A stretch of DNA of 64,000 bases from Agapetus fuscipes (GCA_951799405.1 OX637344.1:6014001-6078000), one strand, 5' to 3'. Positions 20,951 through 30,621 are shown, counted from the stretch's first letter. Translations and numbers: made by a program. The notes: generated from the sequence alone by a model not told the origin.

Positions 20951-20990
20951 TGGAACGGCGGCAGGATACAGTAACAGTAACAGTAACCTA
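19151..20990 (+). mobile_element. RTE-like LINE, 5'-truncated, best copy of its family
   Basis: Homology begins at about 19151, upstream of the longest start codon frame, and the element ends with a short (ACAGTA)n tail at 20960-20987. The endonuclease is absent. Ten or more 3' fragments of the same family are scattered in the window (2.3, 22.6, 27.2, 31.2, 33.3, 44.9, 48.65, 55.15 and 62.5 kb, and probably 37.6 kb). It directly follows the copia remnant. Confidence 0.8.
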
Positions 20991-21621
20991 TAGAGTTATG
21001 ATACCTATTAGAAATAATCATTGGAAGCATTGAACAAATTATTATTGTTGTAACTGAGTATTCGTACAATAAAATTGTTATGTATAGTAAGAAAAATAAA
21101 AAATAAGTTTTTGCACTATAAAAAGATATTTTCTTCAAATAAAAACTCATAATCCAATAGTTTTGAAAATTGAATGAACTTATTTCTGCCCAGCCCCATT
21201 CATACTAACAGCTTGTGATGGAGTCCGGTGGGCTACACGTATTGCATCATCATTTCATAGCACGTGTTGTCTGTCACATAATATTATTACGTAAGTGCGT
21301 TGTTTGACGCCAAATTCTGCATTTTAAAGGGTGTAAGACGTGTATTAGATTAGATCTTTTACAAAACTCGTATATTGGAGGACGCGCGATTAACCGTAAG
21401 CACAAAAGACGCGACAAGGGCCCTCTAATAGTCCGTATATAAAAAATATACGAGTGGACGTGAAAAAGTAAATGACGCAATAAGTACACCAAGACAAATG
21501 GTGCGTGAATATCCATAATTTTTTGTTTTTTAAAAAACTGAGTTGAGCAGGAGAGTTGCATACAATATAGAAGTCAATATTCGCAGAAACTTTAGTTAAA
21601 AACTTAGTGGAAAGGACGGAA
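20991..21621. other. No gene recognised
   Basis: AT-rich. Minus-strand frames at 21274-21626 overlap each other in different frames and show no motif. Confidence 0.5.
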
Positions 21622-21663
21622 GCCATAAGTCGGTGTCCCTGTACGGACGCAACAACTATACCG

Positions 21664-21705
<42 letters not shown>
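21622..21705 (+). repeat. GGACGCA repeat plus (TA)n
   Basis: Contains AAGTCGGTGTCCCTG and ACGGACGCAACAACTATA next to a (TA)n run at 21667-21701. It matches, in inverse sense, the segment at 14476-14580. Confidence 0.45.
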
Positions 21706-21707
<2 letters not shown>

Positions 21708-21774
21708 TTATACAGTATTTTTTTACCATAATTATTGTAATACCACGGACTACCCATACCATTGTGCTTGCAGA

Positions 21775-21917
21775 TCTTGTCCATCCTAAGGTTGTCTGTA
21801 AGATATCGCCATGTGCGATAAGACCGCCCATTGTACATATGTCTCTTTTGTTTATAATTTTTAATGTAATTTATTTGTGGTGTACAATAAAGTTTATTAT
21901 TATTATTATTATTATTA
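21775..21917 (+). mobile_element. LINE-type 3' end fragment with (ATT)n tail
   Basis: Contains CGCCATGTGCGATAAGACCG, then GCCCATTGTAC, then TTTGTGGTGTACAATAAAG and (TTA)n at 21893-21915. This block order is familiar from 3' ends of arthropod RTE-type LINEs or their SINEs. The identification is from memory of the pattern only. Confidence 0.4.
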
Positions 21918-21991
21918 AAACTTTGATGAATTTATTTTAAGGTTTCGTTCATAGAGTTAACTTCACACGGCGGTCGCTTGACTACTTCTTA

Positions 21992-22466
21992 TGGGGCTTC
22001 CACACGCTTGCCTCAAACGCCTTGAGTCAAGGGCTTGCAAGCGCTTGCAAGCTCTTGGAAAACCAAACAGGGTCATCCACACGCTTGTGCGTGCGTCTGT
22101 GTGTGTTAGAATAAGCAAGCATGGCGGACGTCCAGCTTTTAGCTATAACATTTGGATAAACTTATTTTTATTTAAAAAAAAAACAAAACAAAAAGAGAGA
22201 AACTAAAAAGAAACGAATAATTCGGCAAAGACGATGGTGGATGATCAAAATTCATAGAAACCGTACCGCACCAGAATGCGCGCGCACAAGTATGTGTGTG
22301 CCTGGCATGCGCATGCGTGAATTCCCTTTGACTTGCGTCAAAAAACCGACTCTGGTCGGATCGGCGACAAGCTGAGCCAAGGCGGCTTAAGCCACGCCCC
22401 CAGCTGAGCCAAACGGCCGTCCACACGCTCGACTTGGCTCGACTTGGCAAGCGTGTGGATGCCCCA
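21992..22466. mobile_element. MITE-3, PIF/Harbinger-like (475 bp)
   Basis: Inverted ends TGGGGCTTCCACACGCTTG and, on the other strand, TGGGGCATCCACACGCTTG differ at one position. Both sides are flanked by TTA (21989-21991 and 22467-22469), the 3-bp duplication expected for PIF/Harbinger. The interior is GC-richer than its surroundings and has several CGCTTGCAAGC-type sub-repeats plus an ATGGCGGACGTCC. No transposase. Confidence 0.75.
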
Positions 22467-22469
22467 TTA

Positions 22470-22600
22470 GGTCAACAGCTCCAATACAAGTCTCACGCTA
22501 CAGACTGCTTTAACCCTTTTTAGAGCATGGCATAAGGATGGTTCTTGAAACATTGGGAACTGGAACATACTTGGTTTTGTCAGAATATTATATCTAACTC
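22470..22600 (+). repeat. Two-copy dispersed repeat (with 47.17 kb)
   Basis: Blocks ACCCTTTTTAGAGCATGGC, GGTTCTTGAAACATTGGGAA and CAGAATATTATAT recur at 47172-47300 with moderate divergence. No coding sense. It lies immediately upstream of an RTE-like fragment, and may belong to that element or be an independent repeat. Confidence 0.55.
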
Positions 22601-23012
22601 TAGTTAAGTATGTACGGTAGAAATAAAGCATTTGAGAAAAATTACAGGAGAAACGCTGAAAGATAGAGTTAGGAATAGATTAGTGAAAAAGAATGTAAAT
22701 TGAAAGATGAAAGTTAAGGTACAAAAGAATGTGATGAGATGGTTTGGGCATGTGGAAAGAATCGATGATGATAGACTGACAAAGTTTTATATACAGAGGA
22801 AGTGTGAAAGGAAAAAGAGGTATGGAACGACCGAAAATAGTATGGAGTGATCAGATTGAGGAGATTGTGAAAGAATGGGATATACAAAATATATGATAAA
22901 GGTGATGGATATGAATGAATTGAAAAGGGTATGTAAGGCTAGGAATAAATGGAGGCAGCTCTGTAGAGGCTCTGGCCACCCCTATCGGAATGGCGAAGGA
23001 ATGACAAGGTTC
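22600..23012 (+). mobile_element. RTE-like LINE 3' fragment, decayed
   Basis: Aligns by eye with the last third of the RT ORF at 20.54-20.95 kb: KVCTVEIKHLRKI, then RWFGHVERIDDDRL, DQIEEIVKEWD and MDMNELKRVCK. These pieces lie in different frames, with stops between them. The 3' end has CCACCCCTATCGGAATGGCG. Confidence 0.75.
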
Positions 23013-23364
23013 AACGAATACAACGAAAAAGGTCTTAAATGTTGATGTATATTTGCAACTTAGATTATAGTTCTAGTAAGTGTGTAGGTATATTCTCTCA
23101 AGTGGCAGCCATATTACAAATCCGATCCGTTGGAGTGCTCCAGCCTCTGCACACAAAATAAAGTCAGATCCAACTCGGGCTAAGCAAACACTCTTGTTTC
23201 TAACTAAAGTTGCGCGTGTGAACAGAGCAGGCTACAGGCTTACATTCAGAAAGGCAAAGCAATCAAAATCTAATGGACACTTATTTAGATGATCAGCAAA
23301 CGAAGCCTCTTCTTCTTCCTTCTGAATTTTTCTCGTTCCACTCCTGGACTTATACCTCCTCTTT

Positions 23365-23460
23365 TTTTAAGGAATCCTGTCCGGGAGAATTTCCAGATTC
23401 CACGTCATTTGGAGATCTGTGACACTTGTTGAAGTGCAGCAGGGGTGGCAGTTGATATTG
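23365..23460 (+). repeat. Short dispersed repeat R6, copy 1
   Basis: Pattern TTTTTTTAAGGAATCCTGT, CGGGAGAATTTCCAGATT, then TGACACTTGTTGAAGTGC. It is shared with 61806-61892 and 63633-63722. Function and class unknown. Confidence 0.55.
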
Positions 23461-23505
23461 TGTTGCTTTGTTTTGAGTCACTCAGAAGAAGTGGCGATTG
23501 ATGAT

Positions 23506-23915
23506 CAATCTATAATCTATAAACTAAGTTCCAAAGATATATTGACATTTAAGACTTATATTTAATGCACGCCAATCGGAAGGCACATGTTATTTCGCGC
23601 GAACACACATCGTCACCCCAGTGTTTGTTTAGCTTATCTACCATTTGATTCAAAGATGACCTTTCAATAAATTTTCTTAATAAGAATCACATTTTACACA
23701 ATCTGAGATATGGAAGAAAAAAACGTAAAACACGATAATCTAAAATTTGTTTTACATATTTTCAAAATCCGTTTCCAGTTTTCATAGATACATTGGTCCA
23801 GTACACATGCAATCATTGTTCATGTGAAATAACCTCTGATGGACATTAGACTAAACAAGCACTAAGGAGTCTATGTGACATTAAACTAAAATTAAAACTA
23901 CCCACGCGATTTTTA
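23506..23915 (+). repeat. Rpt-1 copy interrupted by MITE-1
   Basis: Left part (TATAATCTATAAACTAAG through TTCGCGCGAACACACAT) ends at 23610. The right side resumes near 23877 with an AAAATTAAAACTACCC block that fits the ATTAAAATCCAAACC part of Rpt-1. The rest is missing. Confidence 0.5.
23611..23876 (-). mobile_element. MITE-1, copy 2, inside Rpt-1
   Basis: Opposite orientation to copy 1. Ends: CAGTGTTTGTTTAGC on the left, and CTTAGTGCTTGTTTAGTC on the right read inversely. Flanks CACAT (23606-23610) and GACAT (23877-23881) fit a 5-bp duplication with one change. The right boundary is less certain. Confidence 0.55.
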
Positions 23916-23974
23916 TAAGTGCGTCTTTTTCTCACAGTATAAAGTCGCCATGCTATCGTTGGAAATACCGGGCC
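23908..23974 (+). mobile_element. MITE-4, right-half fragment
   Basis: Matches the right half of MITE-4 (AAGTGCGTC, TATAAAGTCGCCATGCTA, GGAAATACCGGGCC). The left half is lost. Confidence 0.6.
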
Positions 23975-24515
23975 ATAATTTCTCAGCTTTTAAGTCTTGC
24001 AAGTATATTACTATGTGCTGATATTAAGGGCGCACACTCTGACGTTATCAAATTAGTTTCACTTTAAGGGGGTGGCTGCGAAATAAAATTTAATTTAGGG
24101 AGTCATTAGCTCCCCGCGCGGCACTTAGCGTGATTTATTTAGTTAATGTTAATTAGTAATTACCTGCGTTAATCTAATCAAAACTGCTCCGCTGGCTGAT
24201 TAATGTTAACGCCTTTTTAGGAGCTTAACTAAACAGCGCTTAGGCTAGATATCGATAACTTAAAAGTAAACTGAATAAGTGACATATTAAGCTAACATAG
24301 GTTTCTTAGGTAAATGCACTTTTTTCATATTTTCTACGAAAGCAAATATCTACTAGAAATGTGTGGAGATGAAGTTTTTTATGAGCACTTTCTTATCATT
24401 ATGACCAGTCCGTAGTCTAGTCAATTAATCCAAATAAATTACAACAAGATAAAGCAAATCACTTTCACTTGGTAATAACAATATTAATCTATTTAATTGA
24501 TCCACAATCGAAGTC
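23975..24515. other. No gene; SINE-A head scrap near 24410
   Basis: AT-rich. The string CAGTCCGTAGTCTAGTCAA at about 24406-24424 is a short SINE-A head fragment. Nothing else is recognised. Confidence 0.45.
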
Positions 24516-24722
24516 CGGTCGATAGCTTACTTGGTAGAGTGCTTGCACTCCACGTCGGGAGCTCGGATTGAATCCCACCGAGGCGAGGGTGCCAGAAATT
24601 ATTTCCCCTTTCGGGGTTTATTTCAAACCCAAAATAAAAGTAACGGCATGGTTTGCTCAGTCTCCACAAGAAATGAGTACCAAACTACCACCCCCTCGGA
24701 AGCTGGGAAACCCCTTACTTGG
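24516..24722 (+). mobile_element. SINE-B copy
   Basis: tRNA-like head: CGATAGCTTACTTGGTAGAG (A box region), then GGATTGAATCCC (B box region). The body is CCTTTCGGGGTTTATTTC, then GAAATGAGTACCAAACTACC and a CCCTCGGAAGCTGGGAAACC block. SINE-B is unrelated to SINE-A in head and body. Copies on the minus strand lie at 36.4, 51.4, 53.2 and 54.6 kb. Confidence 0.7.
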
Positions 24723-24749
24723 CAAGACAAATAAGTTCACTCGCCATAT

Positions 24750-25013
24750 CGCTCCCCCAGTTCTTGTTTGCCGTATAGATCAATTTTGTATTGTCAAATA
24801 TGACTTTTTAATGCAGTTTTCTTAAGAATCAAATTCTACACAATCTGAGCTAAGAAAAAACGTAAAACTCGATAATGTGAGAGTTGTTTTAAATATTTCT
24901 TAAATCAATTTCTTGTTTTCATAAGACACATTGGTCCAGTACCTACACATGCAAACATTGCTCATGTAAAATTAGCTTAATGGTATATACGGCAAACAAG
25001 AACTAAGGCAGCG
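24750..25013 (-). mobile_element. MITE-1, copy 3
   Basis: Ends CGCTCCCCCAGTTCTTGTTT and, inversely, CGCTGCCTTAGTTCTTGTTT, the best-matched inverted ends of the family. Flanks are ATAT on both sides (24746-24749 and 25014-25017). It lies 0.9 kb from copy 2, in the same orientation. Confidence 0.7.
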
Positions 25014-25229
25014 ATATGCGACCTCTTTATTTATTTATTTATTTATTCTTAAAGACACCAACAGAACAAAGGAGTAGCACATACACAAAAAAAAACACAA
25101 TAATACAAATACATAAGTATCTCCAATGCTCCAATAATAGGTGCCTATCGCATAATCTTATTTTAACAATAATTAATTAGCGGGAGTAGGTATTATGAGT
25201 TGGAATAGGTAAATACACTATGCCGGGGC

Positions 25230-25687
25230 GCGTGTTCCCATTCCACGACCTAAAAGGAATCTTTACTCAGACAAGCACACGGAAAAAAATTAATTCATCA
25301 AGTAGTTTCAGTTTTTCCATATTTACTCAAAAACTATTGACATTATAAAAAAACGGTTTCAATACTACACTAGACAATGTATAGTTCTATAAATAGAATG
25401 AAAAAAAATATTTCCAAAACATAGCACACACGAGAAAGTAGCTACAGAAGTGAAAAAAACGTATTTTTTTAAATATTTTTTTGTGGTCGCAATTTTTAAG
25501 TTATATATTTTGTTTAAACTTTATAATTAAGATAAAAAATTAATAAACATGCTTGATTTTTTTCATTACTGTCACTTTTTTGCTAAGACCATAAAGTGTA
25601 AGAAACAATAACGGCAGATTTAGGGTATGATACTTCCGTGTGCTGTCTGAGTAAAGATTCCTTTTAGGTCGTGGAATGGGAACACGC
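25230..25687. mobile_element. Mutator-like TIR element (458 bp) with 9-bp target duplication
   Basis: Terminal inverted repeats of about 55 bp begin GCGTGTTCCCATTCCACGAC. TGCCGGGGC occurs directly at both sides (25221-25229 and 25688-25696), a 9-bp duplication as made by Mutator-like transposases. The interior (25284-25629) is the right arm plus loop of the fold-back element of 3.3 kb. No transposase is encoded. An open frame beginning inside its right end is not a gene. Confidence 0.75.
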
Positions 25688-26295
25688 TGCCGGGGCGCTG
25701 AGCTTCAACGCACATATACAGCATACAATGCTGTACAGCGAAAACCAACGCACACACGCACAATGCATCAGATTCATAAAACGTCACCGGCAATGTCTAT
25801 CAATGTCTATCGCAAAGAAGGCAGCAGGAAATTACACTACATGTGTAGCTTAGTTGCGTTGCGGAACATCATCTTGACTACTTCCTCCCACGTATATTTA
25901 TTTGTTTAAATCTATTCATTAATATTAAAGATATAATTGTTTTTGATGTAACGTAAAATTTGATCAATAAAACAATAATTTAATTTGCGAATGTTTGGAG
26001 TAAGACAGCCGTCCTAGTGGCCTGGCACATTTGACAGGTGAAACTCTGCAGGGAGATTTCGCGATACTGAATGTTAGTACTGAGCAGGCACAAACGTGAC
26101 TTGCAAGGCGTTGCGAGATATCGTTATGAGTTAACTTCTCGTATAGCTTCATAAAATCTGTATTTATTCATTTTACGAAATATAAAATAATATGAAAACA
26201 AAGGTGATCTCTTCGTAGGGTAACAATGGTACACAGTAGTTTCAATATGGTTTAACTATTTTTTTTCTTTTTAACTTACGATGCAGAGATACTGA

Positions 26296-26427
26296 GGCCC
26301 GGTATTTTCAACTTCAGAATAGCGACTTTATACCGAATGTAAAGGACGCACTTATGCTAATCGTGTGAGGAGTTTTTTTTTTATATCAGCTTAAAGTAAC
26401 ATAAGCTAACGTTGAAAATACTGGGCC
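26296..26427. mobile_element. MITE-4 copy (132 bp)
   Basis: Inverted ends GGCCCGGTATTTTCAAC and GTTGAAAATACTGGGCC. The middle has GCGACTTTATACCGAATG and GGACGCACTTATGCTAAT. Flanks TGA and TAG do not match, so the duplication is eroded. Confidence 0.75.
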
Positions 26428-26601
26428 TAGCCCTCACTAAATTTAATAACAGGAATTGTTGGGTTGAAACTGGAATTACGGTCGTTTGACGTACAGTTAC
26501 ATATCACATACAAAGATAATAACTGAGCAGTTAGATAAACATAACTAAACTTTTCGGATATGACACCAACCGTTACGGGAGAACTGACATCGTTCTCGAC
26601 A

Positions 26602-26631
26602 TTTCGTTGGCGACGTAGCCAACCTCTTCAG
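26602..26631 (-). ncRNA. Hammerhead-like core, locus D (minus)
   Basis: Minus strand: CTGAAGA, one base, a perfect 6-bp stem GTTGGC/GCCAAC around TACGTC, then GAAA. Both conserved hammerhead boxes are exact, and stem II pairs perfectly. An inverted partner lies at 26684-26713. The cleavage-site triplet and stems I and III were not resolved. Source is probably a Penelope-like or related retroelement. Confidence 0.4.
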
Positions 26632-26683
26632 GAGGCGCACTCTCTGCTGTTCATTTTCAGTCGTTGTGCAGAGTAAGTGTCTC

Positions 26684-26713
26684 TTGAAGACGTTGGCTAC
26701 ATCGCCAACGAAA
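26684..26713 (+). ncRNA. Hammerhead-like core, locus D' (plus)
   Basis: Plus strand: TTGAAGA (first base changed), one base, GTTGGC/GCCAAC stem around TACATC, then GAAA and CGTT. It forms a divergent pair with the minus-strand core 52 bp away. The sequences just outside both cores also match in inverted sense. Confidence 0.35.
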
Positions 26714-27157
26714 CGTTGAGCATTTATGTATCTTTTTCCTAAGTAAGTGTTCATTTTAGCTCTTGTTTTGGTTTCAACGCTACGATATTTTCACGATAAA
26801 TTCTTAGGGAACCGGTGAAATTTCGTATTTTTCCTGTACTTTGCATTTTCGGTTCAACGCTGTGCTCCCGTTAACTAGTAAAAGTTGTATACTTGGGTTT
26901 ATTTTGGTTTTTGATACCTCAGTTGTAACCGCCTCGCCATCCCGGAGGGGTCTTGTGTCTATATTTGCCTTGGTTAAAAAATAACAGCGAAGCGAGTGGC
27001 AGGCCTTAACCACGCACTGCGGCTTTGTGTGGAGGCTCCCCTTAACTGACGTCAGTGGGCTTTGCTTATTATGGGAAATCTGAATTATACGTCATATGCC
27101 AAAAATTCCCTAGATCAGTTATGAATGCAAATAATTTAATATCGCCACCTTCAAGAT
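26714..27157. other. No gene recognised
   Basis: Sequence after the paired cores has no motif-bearing frame. The 69-codon minus frame at 26804-27013 is unsupported. Confidence 0.45.
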
Positions 27158-27372
27158 ACTGTAACTGTAACTCTGTCGCCGTTCCGCTAGGGGTGGCCAG
27201 AGCCTCTGCAGAGTTGCCTCCATTTTTTCCTATCCTTACATACCTCTTTCAATTCATTCATATCCATCACCTTTTTCATGCATTTTCTTCTTTTATCCCA
27301 TTCTTTTACAATCTCCTCAATCTGATCACTCCATACTTTTCTCGGTCGTCCCTTCCTTCTTTTAAACTGATT
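27158..27372 (-). mobile_element. RTE-like LINE 3' fragment
   Basis: Minus-strand frame gives RKGRPRKVWSDQIEEIVKEW, then MKKVMDMNELKEVCKDRKKW, and stops after GSGHP. The 3' end continues with CCCCTAGCGGAACGGCGACA and an ACAGTT-type tail. It is nearly the same subfamily as the fragment at 48.65 kb, but lacks a few residues. Confidence 0.85.
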
Positions 27373-27629
27373 AAACTGGTAAAACTGATTAAGTGCTGAT
27401 TCACTCATTTGAGAAATCGTTAAAAAAATATTTTATTGGGTAAAACTTCTCACAGTAAGTGAAATCATTATAAGGAAGTGATCATGAAATACTTTTTGAA
27501 TACAGAGTTTTCACACTTTTGTAGTGTTTTCTCTCGTAGAAAATAGGAAAAGGGGGCCTTTATCTGAAAAACCCATGTTAGCTCAATATGTCACTAATTC
27601 AGTTTTACCTTGAAGGTATCGAAATGTCG

Positions 27630-27680
27630 CTGGTATGGTCAAGCGGATAAGGCGTTGGCACTCGAATTGGCTTTATTGCG
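27630..27680 (+). repeat. tRNA-like head fragment
   Basis: GCTGGTATGGTCAAGCGGAT then AAGGCGTTGGCACTCG resembles the 5' half of a tRNA, A box included. No B box or cloverleaf follows, so this is a SINE or tRNA relic rather than a gene. Confidence 0.35.
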
Positions 27681-27690
27681 ACAAAATAAG

Positions 27691-27998
27691 AACCAAATCT
27701 CAAACAAACGTAAACACTGAAACTCTTGCCGACTTTCCCTGAAACCATGGTGCCATTAGCAGAAGTGAACCAGTTTTTACAGAATCGGTTGACAACTTAG
27801 TATCAACCTATAAGCCAAAGAACGTTTAGGCAAATAACTTAATATGACAGTTTATCGCTAAAAATATGTTTACGCGTTAGTTGCTTGTTTTTACAATGTG
27901 CATTTGATTTTGAAAGTTAAAAGAGGCAGTGAATTGGTAAAGTAAACCATATTTTAGAGTATGGGTGGTTAGCCTCATATTAACTTATAATTCAGATC
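27691..27998 (+). repeat. Two partial Rpt-1 copies in series
   Basis: 27691-27832 covers the AACTCTTGCCGACTTTCCCTG block to AACCTATAAGCCAAAGAACG. 27930-27998 repeats only the terminal GTAAACCAT...GGGTGGTTAGCCTCATATT part. Confidence 0.55.
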
Positions 27999-28284
27999 CA
28001 AACAGCTGCGAACTGATGAAATGTACCTGCTAATAATTGCTTGCTGGAGTTGATATATTTTTTGCTAACTTCTGCATGATATATCCGATCCTAAAGAATT
28101 CCGATAGACTTTTTAAGCGTCAGTGATGTTTTGTTAACTGGCATGACTTTTAACTGCGGGCCAGTGGCTCGAGTCCCGTGACAATATATATATTGACAGT
28201 CCAAGTGAAGTGAGGATAAGTCCAAGGTAAACATTTCAAGTAGAACTGCCGGGAAATGATATGCCAGAATCCCAAGCATAAAAA

Positions 28285-28400
28285 TTTACGTGTAAACTCA
28301 ACCATAGCGTTAACCAAAAACGTATGAAAGCTAAAACGCTGACTGGAGGCGCTGTTGAAGTTTCCATGCTTTTTTGATTAACTCTTTTACACTTGGGGTG
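28285..28400 (+). repeat. Rpt-2 copy
   Basis: ACTCAACCATAGCGTTAACC, ACGTATGAAAGCTAAAACGC, then TGACTGGAGGCGCTGTTG. It is the cleanest match to the family blocks. Confidence 0.6.
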
Positions 28401-28559
28401 CAGAAGCATCAGATATTTATAGGAATTTACTTAACACACGTCTGAAGATGAGAGATGAAGGATCAAGTAGCAAGGATACCAAACAAAACGTGGAAAAAAT
28501 ATGTCTGGTAGACGAATGACACAAATAAGTAATATCATCTTCTCTAGTTCGTTTTCTTA

Positions 28560-28687
28560 GGCCCGGTATTCTCAACGTTAGCATATATGACTTAAAGCTG
28601 ATAAAAAAAACTATACACACAATTGACGTAAGTGTGTCCTTTTCATTCTGTATAAAGTTGATATGCTAACGCTGAAAATACCGGGCC
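28560..28687. mobile_element. MITE-4, best copy (128 bp, TTA duplication)
   Basis: Ends GGCCCGGTATTCTCAACG and CGCTGAAAATACCGGGCC, flanked by TTA at 28557-28559 and 28688-28690. The 3-bp TWA-type duplication points to PIF/Harbinger mobilisation. Confidence 0.8.
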
Positions 28688-28724
28688 TTATAGTAGATCT
28701 GAAACCTGTTTATTTGGGACTCTC

Positions 28725-28990
28725 CTCTTGTGATGCAGAATACCAGCTATTCTTCCATCTTTTGTGTGGTTAGCCTGGTAGACGCTGGCGGTCTGGTATC
28801 TCGCGTACAACGATCCGAGTTATCCTACTTTCATCCATGCAGTCTACATGGTCCCTCCAGAACCATCTCTTCTTCCTGCTCCATCTGACGATGTCCTCAG
28901 TGTCGCACATGCTTCTGATTTCTGAGTTCCTAAGTCAATCTCTTAGTGTTTTTCCAGAAATGGCGTGAAGTGTTTTCATCCCAGATGTTC
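28725..28990 (-). mobile_element. LINE C-terminal fragment (second RTE-like family)
   Basis: Minus-strand reading gives MKTLHAISGKTLRD, a stop, then NSEIRSMCDTEDIVRWSRKK, and WRDHVDCMDESRI. This is the post-RT region of a LINE distinct from the 19-kb family. It is truncated at both sides. Confidence 0.65.
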
Positions 28991-29204
28991 TGAGTAAGCT
29001 CTTTGTTATATGTAGATATCAACACGACAAAACCTCTCCTGAAATAGCAATATTTCTGTTATTGTCAAAAAACGGTTGATAATTCCATGTTGGCGGCTAG
29101 GAATTTTTAAATTTGAAAGCTAATTTTCATTGTTATCTTGCATTTCAAAGTTTTTTTTGTCTGTTGTATAGTCAAATGATTTTTTATAAATTTCTGTAAA
29201 GATA

Positions 29205-29350
29205 ATACTGTACAAAATTATTCACTTTTCCGAAGTCACCCCTTTTTAGGAAAGGGCGGAGTTTCAGGGCTTATGTGCATTTGAGATTTGAGTTTTTATT
29301 TTGTAAGTACACAAGTAGAACGCAAGCGTGAACTAATACGCTTCTGCTTG
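29205..29350 (-). repeat. Rpt-1 fragment
   Basis: Blocks GTCACCCCTTTTTAGG, AGGGCTTATGTGCATTTGAG and GCAAGCGTGAACTAATACG are in reverse sense. The terminal AGGTTGG part is missing. Confidence 0.55.
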
Positions 29351-29359
29351 AGGGCATGT

Positions 29360-29460
29360 ATTTGATGATGATGATGATGGATGATTTCTTTCCTGTGGCG
29401 CCAAATAATCCACTACCATCTCAAGGGCGCAAAAATTTAATAAAAATTAAAAATTACAAA
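29360..29460 (-). mobile_element. L2/CR1-like LINE, extreme 3' end
   Basis: Minus strand: GCGCCCTTGAGATGGTAGTG, GGCGCCACAGGAAAG, then (CAT)n-like tail. The paired GCGCC/GGCGC blocks are the usual CR1/L2 ending. No coding part remains. Confidence 0.6.
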
Positions 29461-30007
29461 ACAAAATAATACAAATCATAAATTTAAAACACCCTTGCAA
29501 CTTAGAAATTAGATTATAGATACTCAAACAGTGAGAAAAGTAATTCAATCGAGTTTTATTATTCAATATGAAAGTTAGCACATTGTGTGAGTATGAAAAA
29601 ATAAAATGCCCGCAATTTTATTTCATTATATCACAGACCAACTCGACACGAAACATTTCGAACGGCAGACATTTCGTATTCCTTTAGCGGGCCAAAACTT
29701 TCGACATGAAAAAATATATCTAGCAACGTTTGTGGCGAAACACGTACAAAATATTTTTTTATAGCTGTGCGAAAAATTCACCCCCCTGAGACGCAAAGGG
29801 TGCGTAGAATTTTTATTAAAAGGCTTTTCAAAAAATCCACCATGTAATAAAATGTATTGTTACATTTTTGAGGTGTGAAACACTTTTAGATTTGGAGTTT
29901 TAATACATCAATTTTTTTTAACTAAAAAAATATTTATAAGTATCTGTATTTATTTTTTATCCAGGATATGATTTTTCGAGAATCGGAAATTTTCCATGTT
30001 GTTGCCT
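29461..30007. other. No gene recognised
   Basis: AT-rich. A run of CGACACGAAACATTTCGAAC and ACATTTCGTATTC-type words at 29648-29700 is repetitive, but has no clear unit. Confidence 0.45.
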
Positions 30008-30233
30008 ATCTATAACCTAAGTTGCAAATATGTATTAACACGTAAGATTCATATTGAATGAAAACCCATGAATAAGTTCCCGCTTATGTAAAAATATAAA
30101 AATATCAAATAAACATAAACCCTGTCGATCTTCCGTGAAACAGACGTGACATTGGAAAAGTGAACCCTTGTTTACAGAAGGTATGGGTGGTCACTGGTCA
30201 ACCACATATACAAACCTATAAGTTATGTAATTG
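30008..30233 (+). repeat. Rpt-1 copy
   Basis: Near full length, from TATAACCTAAGTTGCAA to CAAACCTATAAGTTATG, with a short duplication (GGTCACTGGTCA) also seen at 52.65 kb. A SINE-A follows with no gap. Confidence 0.65.
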
Positions 30234-30510
30234 TTCCGTAGTCAAGTGGTTCAACACTACGGAATCGTGATTGGAAGGTAGTGGGCTCGAATCTCGGCCG
30301 AGCATATAGAGTTTTTTCAAATATGATCTTCACTGGATTATAAAATTAATCTACCTTTACCAAAGACCGGTCACCGTAGGTCCATCTAGACCTACAGCAA
30401 CTGGGTCTTGCTTGAGAATTGTTGCTTTCTAAAGCTCGCAGAGGGCTTTTGAGACGTGATTCACACAAAGACAGCGCTTACCGAATAAATCATTCTAATA
30501 ATATAATATA
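30234..30510 (+). mobile_element. SINE-A copy
   Basis: Head TTCCGTAGTCAAGTGGTTC and B-box-like GGGCTCGAATCTCGG; body ACCAAAGACCGGTCACCG; 3' part CTTTTGAGACGTGATTCAC. The tail ends in ATAATATAAT. About 20 bases of the body are deleted. Confidence 0.75.
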
Positions 30511-30621
30511 TATTTTTTGTAACTTTCACTTTCAAATAAATTTAAAAAATAAAAATGGCGTCACTTTCTTTTATTGTTTCTTTTTCATCTCGTAGACATT
30601 GGGTCACATGCCTCAATACTC

